Source: Branchiostoma floridae (Eukaryota; Chordata; Leptocardii; Amphioxiformes; Branchiostomatidae). Taken from it: a stretch of 64,000 nucleotides of DNA. Location of the stretch: the NCBI RefSeq assembly GCF_000003815.2, contig NC_049990.1, positions 8,874,755-8,938,754 on the forward strand, written 5' to 3'. Positions 21,959-33,500 of the stretch are shown here, piece by piece. Numbering within the stretch: position 1 is the first letter of the stretch; each line of letters starts with the position of its first letter. The notes under the pieces are model-generated. The model saw nothing but the letters and a program-made list of their open reading frames with translations, had not been told where the DNA came from and did not search any database. The position numbers were made by a program, and so were the translations under genes.

Positions 21959-22609
21959 TACAGCCAAGCATCGCTGGATATGATTGGTAAAAAAGCCGGC
22001 ACTCAGTCGCTTATTTTGTCACTTGTCATCACGAATCGTTTGATGTCGTGGCTTGGCTTCGCTTTCCACCTTGTCGGCACCCTTTGAAGTTGTGAAAGAC
22101 GCACGGTGATTGGTCGGAGTGACTGTCGGCCTTTGTTTGAGTGGTTGATAGACAATGGGTTACGCTGCTTGGGCTAATTGTATCAGAGGACGCCGTGACT
22201 TTGAACTGGTTTCGTTTGGAAAACAACCAATTCACAGAAACGCTGGCTTGGGTATCCGATAATCTATGGAAGCTATTGTACCCTAGTTAGGTAAGAATTC
22301 ATTGAAAGGTGCCTAAGTTTGCGACCTCTTTATTGAGAAACAAACAAACGACAAAAGATGAACGATTGTTTCACGCTGACGAACAAGCCAGAGCGGCATT
22401 TGACCAAAACAAGGAGCTTTTTTTGCCAAAACAGACAGCATTTACGCGATTGTACAAGAAGAAAACTTGCTATATTTTACTTGCCAAATTAAGTTGAATC
22501 TATGTTTCGTGAATAGCGTAGTTTGGTATCAAACACAGACATACATGTACAACTAATAGCCCACATAAGGGTGTTACTATGTTACAAAGCTTTCAAATTG
22601 TAACTTTAT

Positions 22610-23540
22610 TGGGGATGCTTATATATATGAAGGATATCATTGAAATACTAGTATATCGCTTCCATCATCAAGGAGGTTAAAACGTTGTGTTTGACAAACT
22701 TTGTCATGTATATTGAGTGCATTTTTCTTCAAGATTGGTAAAAGGTGTGTAAAATTTTAGCAAATTTTAAGTTATTGTTTGTTGTGATAAAATTTGACAT
22801 ACAAAATGGTGCTTCAGCGGACGGTTTGCTAAAAAGTGCGTAATCAATTAGATGAATGCACAGAAATCTATTTCTTTTTTTATTTCATTTTACGCCAGGA
22901 TGGAAATCACACGCTTCTACTTCCGAAAGAAAGTTAGAACAAGGCAGTTTTATTGGTACCTGTCATGTAAAATAGTCAATAGGAAACAAGAGAGGGACCG
23001 ACAAAGAACTAGTTTAGCGAGGTTTTCTTTCGTATTGTAATGTCGGAACCTTGTAGTAGCCGCGTCCGGGTAGGACTGGGCAAACGGTGCTTCTAGACGC
23101 TTCCAGGCACCCGAGGGTAACCTCCTTGGTTGAACCAAGGACGTTATACTAGGAAATTATTGGCTATGATTGGGTTGAACAATCCGTAAGGATTGAAAAC
23201 ATGTTCCTATTAGAATTATTTATATCATTACATGGATACTACATTCAGACTTTGATCATTTTGGGATGAGAGACACTTTTTGCTTTGATTTCAACGTCCT
23301 TGACAGCAATTAACTGTACATCGTCTGCGTGATATTCCTACCAGGAAGTTTGCAGACTATGGACTAGAACTAGAACTGGTGTACGGATCACAAGAGAAGA
23401 AAGCTTTAATAGAGAAGATCTTTATTTTTTTTAAATTAAATAGCAGAAACGCTAAGACCTATAGAACCGTTCCTCCCATATCGCCATGAAGTACTATAAC
23501 AAACTGATAGGCGGCGCACCTGGTGACCCTGTTTGACCTA
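22610..23540. other. Intergenic: zinc-finger arm to PELP1
   Basis: Nothing coding is recognised. The zinc-finger arm homology ends near 22605. Solo ends of the CCAAGGAGGTT/CCAAGGACGTT family lie at 22672-22681 and 23122-23150. The PELP1 promoter should lie in the last few hundred bases; the start codon context AAAATGGCTGC resembles a YY1-type site. Confidence 0.55.
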
Positions 23541-23542
23541 AA

Positions 23543-26500
23543 ATGGCTGCTCACATGGCAAACGTGCTCCTCACAAGTTTGTCTGAAAAAGACGGCAAAA
23601 CTTCACTACCGTGGGCCATTGAAGTAGCAAATGAACACCAACTGCTACAGAGTGAAGTAGGTGTCATAACTGTGATGTAAATTGGCCAGAGTAGTCTTAG
23701 CAGTGGCTTGATATGGGATTTCGATTGTAGGGGGAGGGGGGCAGCTCAGCACATGCTCGCTTTCAAACTAAAAAGTTTTGTAGCTGACATAGCTGTAGCT
23801 GAATGTCAGAATAACGTTACTTAACTGATTTCAATAAAAATCAATGTTTTAATGATGTCGATTTATGAAAGCTAGTACATTCTTGGCTAGTATAGTCCTT
23901 CATTAGTTACAAAAGTTACATGGCTTTTGTATACCGGTACTACTATTTTCATACTTGACCCCCTCCCCCTCACTTTGAATGTTTTTCACCCAGGGCTCCA
24001 GACTAACTTTTTGGCCTAGGAGCACCGCGCTCCTAACTCCTAAAACTTAGGAGCACCAGCAAAAATCTAGGAGCACTATAAAAATTGGTTGTAGAAGCAA
24101 AAAATCTAATAATCATTGTTGATAACCTGGAATAGCATATTTCAATACAGTAATATAAAAGTGAGGTGAATATAAAAGAAAAAAAACAACCTTGCTTTAA
24201 ATATGGTGAAAGGCCTACATTGATGTGGTGGTTCTTGGGGATAGGAGGACAAATCACATAATTTTTTTGCTACAGACGGCTGCTTTATTCAGACTCGACT
24301 CTTGTACCTCCAGCCTTGTCAGGCATGACTGTTGACGAACAAGTTTTAAATGCGTTAAAATGAAAAAATGAGTGAATCAAACTTGCAACATAAGGATTAT
24401 CAAAATACTGGCACGGAACGATATGATGATGATCAAAATAAATTCAATACTGAAACCAAGTTACACAGACAAAAAAGTAATTATGCCTTCTTATTGTAAG
24501 AACAATGGAAAAATAACTGATTAATCCCAAATTACCATTTAAATAAAAATAATAAACCACAAATAAGTATAAAAGTACAAGTGTGTGACAAAATGGGTGA
24601 AATTGAACTGAAAATAGAAATAGTGCAGGCCGCTCTCCAACACCAAGATTGTACCTCAAGAATGTTTTCCTTCCACCCTACCATTTTTTTATAAATGCCT
24701 ACTTGTTCACTGTCACAGGGGCTGCAAAATTGTTGTCTAAAAAGTCAATACATAAGTTTTGTTACTGCCTACTGGACCTCCACTTACCGTGCTGTCGTAG
24801 CATATCATACCATACCATACTATACCATACTATACCAAGGAGGTTATTTCCTATACATGAAATCTCCTTGGCCAAACCAATATATATATATATATCATGT
24901 ATAGTCTCACATTTCCCTATCTTTTTGGACAAAGGGAATAGATAAAGGTCCAGTAGAAATACATTTTTAAACCTCCTTGGTGCATGTAATTTAAGACAGA
25001 CAGACACATGGCAGACCTTAATGAGGTGTGACCAACCCTGCTGACCATCCCTGTCAGGGGAGGAAACTGACACCTGGCAGGGCCAGCCTTTCCCTGCAAA
25101 GATTCTACTTGGCTGGATGATAAATGATGATTAATTGTAATAGGTCGCACTGTGCGACTGTGGTTACAGATCTGGTCGCATCAGGGGAATTCTACTCGCA
25201 TATGCGACCAACTTGGTCGCAGTCAGGAGCCCTGTGTCACCAGTGATCTGTTTTACTCTTAGATTACGCAACCATACTAGAGTAATGGCGCAGTTTAGAG
25301 TAACAACAAAAACAACAGCATGGAAATGAAAGCTGTTTTCATTCAATCAAGGTGGTTCCATTTTAATCTGTTTGTTGTTGTTGCAGTCCATGTTAACGTC
25401 TATCATTTCGCTAAACGTAGTCTTTCATTCAATACAGTCTATACAGAGCTTAAACAACACTTGAATACAATTATAAGGCAATGGTCAAGTCAGAAAAAAT
25501 AACTTTCCACTTTTCCCCCTTCAGCAGAATGCACAGGACTGGGTGAGTCACATCAACACAAGTCTGGGGACAGCCAAGACCAGGTGACTACTGAACCATA
25601 CTAGCAGAGATAGTACAATGGCTGCAGCTACATATCTATATTACATACATGTTACTACCGCTAGTATGGCAGTCTATTGGCATAGTTAATTGACCCATAT
25701 CTACGCAGGGACTTAGGAGATGAAACCAGTATTTGGGTACGTTTTGACTTTGGAATTGAAACAATTCTGTGGAACAGTTTGTACATGTAATAGAACTTAG
25801 AAGACCATGAAAATACACATACATATTTCTTGTGGCATGATAAATTGGTGGGAGGGTTATCATCAAAATAAGGCACTAGCATTGTGGTGGCAGCTCAAAA
25901 TAAATACGAGTACATGTATGCTACACCACATCACACCAAACCACACGTTTTACTCCAACTTTTGAGCATAGTTTAAGTCTTACCGTATTTTGTGACAATG
26001 GTTTATGCTGGTTTGTCAAAGCATTATATATTTCATTCCCCATGTCGGTACCATAGGTTGGAGGGACTATGTTTGCTGGGTACCGTGGTGCAGCAGTGCA
26101 GTGCAGGTACCTTTATACAGCATGGTACCACCTGGATCCGAATGCTGACCCAGGTCCTACAGGTATTTAGGGTACCATTGTCTTGGCTTTCAGACTTTCT
26201 ACTTAGAAATAAATCCTTAAGTTATATTATATATCAAAGATGAATACCACTTTGTTATGACCTGTTCAACCTACCACAAAGAGAGAGAAGCAATGTTTAA
26301 GAATATTAGAACCAAAACACAGATCTCTCTTCCTGGTACACAGAACAATATTTTACTGCTATCATGTTCAACTCATATATCCACCGTAAGTCAATTTATT
26401 TATACAAATCGCAAATGTACTTTATTCCAAATGTACTTTATTCCAAATGTGAGACCATGGCACTCATACTTAAAGGGTACCAGGTGGAATGATTTCTATA

Positions 26501-29500
26501 TCATAAGGGTTGACATTGCTTACATTACTACTACATGTACTTCAGAATCTACTTCTACACAGTGCAGGACAAAGTGCCTGGATCAAGGCACATCATGTCC
26601 TGGGGTCCTGTATTACTTGGCTATTTCAAGTGACCAGTGTTTATTGGTCAGTAACTCTTGTTGTCCATTTGTGTCCAGGCCTATGACTCTCCGCTGACCC
26701 TCCAGATGGCCAGCCATGTCCTGGGCAGTGTTGTCCAGCAGGCTGCCCAGTACCCTGAGGTGGCCAGAGAGGTGGCCACTACGCACATCCCTACACTGGT
26801 GCAGTGTCTGCTGGGAGCTCAGGACCATCAGGTACTGGGGTGATGATAATAATGTCCATCAGGTACTGGGGTGATGATAATAATGTCCATGAGGTACTGG
26901 GGTGATGTTAGAATTGTTATCTCAATGAAAAATGGAGATATTGTTTTGGATATGTCTGTGTGTCTGTGTCTGTGTGTTTGTGTTTCTGGATATTTGTGGT
27001 CAACATAACTGAAGACCCTCTAGATGGATTTTGTAATGATATTTGTTTTAAGTGGATAGGTTTGGGAAGACAAAGGTCAAGGCGGATTTTTGATCCCCTG
27101 GTATATTTTGTATATGTATTATAGTCCATACTCTGAATAACAGAAATGCGACATAGTTCCCGATTAGAAACTTTTTTTCCTTCACTGAGACAAGTTTTTC
27201 TAGGTATGGCTTCTTCAGTGGTAGGGCTGCAATGAGGACAATTGCAATGTGTTTGTTTAAAAAAAAGTACCAACAGCTTACAATTTTGCAAGCTAAAATG
27301 AATTATGGTTGCCATTAGGAAAAAAGTCATTCTAGCTGACAGACATTTTATGTTTTCCTTGTTGTTCTATAGTGGTTCCCATCAGCGCTTGAGGCCCTGC
27401 AGTCCTGTATGAAGAACTTCCCTGGTCCCTGTGGATCCTCCAAGGTTTGTACATGAACATACCCTGGGAAAACGCAGGTGCCTTTGAGGCGCGCAAGGCC
27501 TAGTTTACGGATCCCCACCACACGCGCGCACTGACCACCCGACGCCCAACACCCGCTGGCCTCCACTCTCGCTTTGCCTCTCCCAGAGTCTGAGAAGCAA
27601 GTGATAGTTGCGGGCCGGCGTAAGTGGGGCCAGCTGGTAGTGGGGCGGGTGCATCATAGTTGCAGGAGGGCGCGCGTTAGGCAGGGGATCGGTAACTCTT
27701 CTTTGCGAAGCTTCTTTGAGCTGGTTTCCCAGAGTAACATGAACAGTGCTTACACCCGCAAATGGAAAGATTATATCAATGTGTCTTATGCCTAGACAAG
27801 GTCTTCATCTTGTCAATCTACACAGTGCCAATCCTAAAGATCATAGAGGCTGATGGAGCGCATAGTCTTTTTAACAAATGCCCACAAACGCCCACTCTGG
27901 AGAAGTCCGTCCTGCATGAATCTCATATTTTTTGCTTGCAATATGTCCACACTGTGCTCCCATGCATTAATTCTGAGTTTCAAGTCAATCCATTGGTCAG
28001 AAATGAAATAAATCAAAGTTGATGATTTTCGATGATCTTTTTAGCGAACGCCCAGCAAAATGGATTGACTTGAAGCTCAGGATTAATGCATGGGAGCACA
28101 GTGCGGACATATTCCAAGCAAAAAATATGAGATTCGTGCAGCGCGGACTTCTCCAGAGTGGGCGTTTGTGGGCATTCGCTAAAAAGACTTTCCCCTGATG
28201 GAGAGCTGATATCAAGCAGCTGGTTCGGTGACCATCTGTCATGTTCTTCAGGGTGGTTCACTTTGCACTGCAGCTGGAGGTGAATCAGTCATCACTTAAG
28301 CCATGAAGAAGGTTACAGACAGGCACTAAAACATCAGCTTTTGTGTTCCTCCTGGTTTTGAATAAAGAACTTTGTTACTCAGATATTCTCTTAGTCTTAC
28401 AGTTATCAATTGCACTCGCAGTGTAAGTTATGCAACATCTGAATGATGATGATGGTACATGTTGTTGTTTACATGTGTGTTTGTTTGTGTTGTTCCAGGG
28501 GAAGGTTGAATCTCTTATTTGTGGTCTTATGGACACCAGTCAGCCCAGGCTGTCTCAGGTTGGATATAACATTTAATTTGTACTTTTCTTACTCTTACAT
28601 AGACACTTGTACCTCATTTGTTTTAAGACACTTGTACCTCATTTGTTTTAAACCCAAAATAGCATTTGAATTTTAAGTTTTGACTGTGAACTTAAAATAC
28701 TGTGAAAACCTTCATTCCATACTGTTAAACAACAAAAATTTACAGGAAGTCCTGTGAAAACAAAATGTTGCCTGACCAACCCCAGCAAAAACCTGCTGGC
28801 ATTGATGAAAATGTTGTAGAATCGTTTTCTAGCGATTTCTCCATCCACTCATTCCTATTAGAGTAGAAAATATTTAGGGCCATAACTGTAAACGCAAGAT
28901 TTTTTCCCTTGACCTAACCCAGCCTGTGCCCTGTACAGTTAGCGCAGCAGACCTGCCCACTGTTAGCGGGGTGTGGCGGGGGCGGGGCAGGTGGTGTCAA
29001 GTACACGGAGGCCTGGGCTCACCTGTGTGACCAGGTGTTGGGCTCACTGCACCAGGTGTTGGACCACGCCTACCAGGACATGGAGACAGGTGGGTGGGGT
29101 CCATTGTTCTATTGTTTCCACCAAGGCCATGTTGATTCAATTGTGTGGATGACGTTTTATGGAAACTGCAATACGGATGCGTTTGTGTGAAGAAGAAAAA
29201 AATGGGTGAAAAAAGTTACCTTTTTGCGAGATCTAAGCAGTCAGGAAGGTTGAATTAATGACTGAACACACAGAGTATGGCATACAGAAGATTGGATTTT
29301 TTATTTTGCTCTTTTGCAATTTCTTTTTTGACTTAGGAGTTGACTTTGGCATTCAATGACATTAGACATGTAACTATATGTGACAATACATTTGGGACGG
29401 CATCCATAACACAGCAGCAGCAACACCAAGCTGCAGTGCAACGGTCACCGAAACATGGGCAGGTGATTATGTACTGTGTGCAAAAGACTTTGTAATCATG

Positions 29501-30481
29501 TAACGCAAGTTCACCTTTATTCGCAGTGTAACCTATATCCGTTGTACGTAAAAACAGGACATTTAGGAATATGACGTTGATGGACAGTGATTTCAAATTG
29601 CATTTTTTTTCATTATAATGCAGTTTTGGACCTCCGTCTGTCAACTTAATATCCTGAAATACCCTGGTGTTAAATACAATGGATAAAGGTTACCCTGCGA
29701 ATAAAGGTGAACTAGCGTTATATGTACTTATAGCTCTGTTGTGATGTGTTATGTAGGTTTGCAGACCTACAGTGTACCGCAGGCATCACTGCGTCTTAAG
29801 ACAGTACCTGAGTCGGATCCAGCCAGGACGTTTGTCTTAAGCACCAGGTTTCACAACCTGTGTGGCTGTTTAGAACAGTTAGTCAGGTAGGTACATGTAC
29901 AGTGGTTACTCTCATGTACATTGGTGTCACCCTTTGAACCAAGTGCCCAAACAGTTTGCAACGATGAAGGATGATATTTTTTATTACAAAGATAGTGGCT
30001 TGGGTCATTGTAGGACATTTTACATATACAAAATAGTAGGTGTGTTTGTGTGTGTGTGTGTGTGTGTCTTGACTTTATTCAGATCCACTTTTAGCTATTA
30101 CAACAATGTCAAACATATTATGTTGCCAGCTATTCTTCCAGTGGTCTACATAAAATACATTAATACACTCACAACATTACATAAATACAAAACATAATAT
30201 GTACAATGCAAACAATACAACTGAGAGAAAAACAAGTTCATTTAGTAACTGTGTTCCAGTGGCAAGCCATACGGTAAAGGAAGCGCTTCCTTTCTGCATT
30301 GGTCCTAGGTTTTGACAGTTTGATGCAGTTTGTTGTTGTTGACCGTGTTTGGTACCGACTGTTGGTTGACTGGAATGTGAGTTGGGTGTAAAGTGGTTTT
30401 GGTAGTCCTGTGTTCACTATCTTGCAGAATGTAGCATAACTTCTTTGTTGTATTCTCTCCTTTACTGGTGACCAACCCAAG

Positions 30482-30521
<40 letters not shown>

Positions 30522-33500
30522 CTCAATGAAAAAGTCAGACCATGGCAAGTCAATTTGTTGGTTTTCAGATTGTAAAAAAAAATTACTGAAGCAAAACTGG
30601 ATAAAAAAACAAGAAAGTCTTAGAAGAAACTCCTGTTGTCATCCAGTTTTCCCCATGGCCCTCAATTTTTGCTTAATCCTAACTTTGGTATATGTGAAAG
30701 TCTAGAAAATAACTGTTGTGCCCTCAAGAAAAATTTGGAAGTGATACATTTTGTGCAAACTTGTAGTGACCATTTGTGTGCTATCATGCCATTATGTTCC
30801 AGTCAGGAGTTCCCTGCTGTAGTGAGGATTCCTGTACCAGACATACTAGCCTTCCTCTGCAGAGCACTGGGGGTCAATCCAAAAATGCTGGTAAGTTTCA
30901 TATGTAACACTAGTTCACCATTATCTGTGGGGTTACCTATATCCATTGTTTTAATAAATGATTAAATATAATTAAATTTAGTAAATAGTATTTACACATA
31001 TCAAGTAGATGAACAATGAACTGCCATGTTTTGAAAGTATTGCAATTTCAAACACAAAACAATGGATATAGGTCACCCCATGAATAAAGGTGAAGTAGTG
31101 CTACACTGTAGTTCCTGCTAAACACACTACACTTTACAGGAATGATTCAATGGCATAAGCCACAGAGGGGAAAGAAATATTAGTTGTCAGTTACTTATTG
31201 AAGGCTTTTGATTATCACAACATACCTTTGCAGGTGTTTTCTTGTCAGCAGGCTGGATTGCTGTTTGAATTGTACATGAAGTGTTGTGCATTGTTGGTAA
31301 TATTAAATATGTCAAAGTTGAGGGCCCCTGAGAAATAAACAAAACACATCTAGACATGGTATCAAGCATTGTCAAGACAAGAGCTGTTTACAAATTAGGG
31401 GCCTTCACCTTTGACCTTGCACATGCTCAGTTCAAACTGTGAATTGGCTTATAGTTAAAAGGTGTATCTGAAAAGAGGAGGTAACTTTTAGGTTCCTTTA
31501 TGTAATCACCATCACCAAATTGCAGTTACCAGGCAACATAGGTCTCTTGCTTGGAGTATGTCACACTTTTTTTTTCTCCAATGTTTTACAGTTTGGAAAA
31601 GCATCCATGGAGCATGTGCTTCTCATGTCCGCCCTTCCCAAGATGCATTGCTCTGCACTGAGTATTCTTGAGGCCCTCATCATAAGGTATGCCTCCGGTG
31701 TGATATTCTGACATCAATTTTTCCTGTTAAGGTAATGGCCACAGAAGAAGATAAACATTGTACTGCATACTTTTATATTTTCAACATGAGGGGTGATTCA
31801 ATGACCATCCCTTTTCCCTTTTTCATTTTGGCGGTAGCTGAAGGTATGCATGCCTTAAGCATTAAAGTGCAAGTCTTTGTCGGTGAATTTCCCGATCAAG
31901 ACTATGTTACTTGGTGAGAAAGATAAGTGGGAGCTGAAATCATGTGTAGCTTGCTCATGGTCAATTGATCAACATTTTCTCTATAGTGGCCATATTTCTC
32001 CAGTCCCTGAAGTGGTGGCTATAGACAGGTTTGACTGTACCTCGGTATAGACCCTGATGGGATAACTAATGATCGTTCCCCTTGTATTCCAGCTGTAGAA
32101 GCCACCTGGTTCCACATGCCTCCGTCATCTCACAGCTGCTGGTGCAGACTCTGGGCTGGACCACTTCAGAGGAGGGGGTGCCAGGGAGACAGAGGCCTTA
32201 CAGGTAGTGTACAAGTTGTAATTTCTCAAAATATCCCATACTGTATAACGTCAAAACCTGTAAATTTTACAAAATGATCTCTTTATTGTATAAAGTACCT
32301 TTGGCTCTTTGTGTCTTGGGTCAAGGAGATTGCATCATTTAGATGTACTAAAGATATAGTTTTCTACTTTGTATAACTGTGTGATCTCAAATACATGATA
32401 ACATGAAAGAAAAAACATAGAATTCCACTAAATCATCATAAACCAGAACTATATTCTAGGTTTTGTCAATCCAAACTTTCTCAGAGAATAGTCTGCAGAA
32501 CTAAGTAGTAAAAATGCAACATAGATGTGAAAATGAATAACTTTTTTGTTTATGTTGACTCATTATTCATAACCATTTTGTAGCACCCTACGGAGTAGAG
32601 CATACACAGTGCTGACAGTATGGCTGAACGTGTGTAGTGCTGCCAGTGGAGTGGACAGTCATGCTGATGTCATCCTACAACATGTGCTGAAGGATGCCAC
32701 ACCTCAGGCAGATACCACCAAGGTTTGTCAGGCACAGATGTGCTGCAGACATGCTATAGAAATATGCTTTTCTAATACAAATTTTGAAAGTGGTGTCTAG
32801 TTGTTAGTCTAAGAAACCAGTATAGACTGAAGCTCTGTAGAACTGTACAGAACTGCCGGCCAGTCTCAGCATGTCTTACATTACCAGACATAGCATGGTA
32901 AGGCAGTGTTGCCATCACTAAATATATTCTGCTGTATATATGTACAACCTTAGTTGTTGTCCCTACATTTCAAAAGTAACTTGTGAATTTCTCAGTACAA
33001 TAAACCTACACCTTAAAATATTGTACATGGCCATGACCAGTATCTCTCCTGTTCATTCAGTTCATTGAGCTTAATTGGTTCAAGATCACTTCATTTTCAC
33101 TCTAGTTGGAATAGATTCTCTTTTTAAGTGCATGGGGGTTTTACAACTTCACAGTCAACCCTGTTATACCTTCATCTTAACTCCAGCTTAAAGCTAGCAG
33201 ACCAGGGGCCCAGGAACAGTCCAAGAGACAGAAGAAGAAACAGAGGGGAGTGGACATGACTGACCAGGGCCTGAGTGGTCACATGAAAGTGGACAGTCAG
33301 GCCAACAGCGACGTCTGTTGTGCCGCACTGGGAGGTAGGCTGGATTGTTTGATGGTCATTTTGGTTTTCATCTTTTTGAGGATTTGTAGCCCCAAGTAGT
33401 CACAGTGGCGCAAGTGGTAACGCAACCCCACTGCTTGGCCATCAGGAGGTTTGAGCGCATTTATTTTACTTTGCATGAGACACTTTGTCCTATATTGTGT

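Noticed and set aside
33398-33462. A genuine tRNA gene
   Set aside because: A- and B-box-like motifs are present, but no acceptor stem or anticodon arm could be folded; kept only as a possible SINE fragment.
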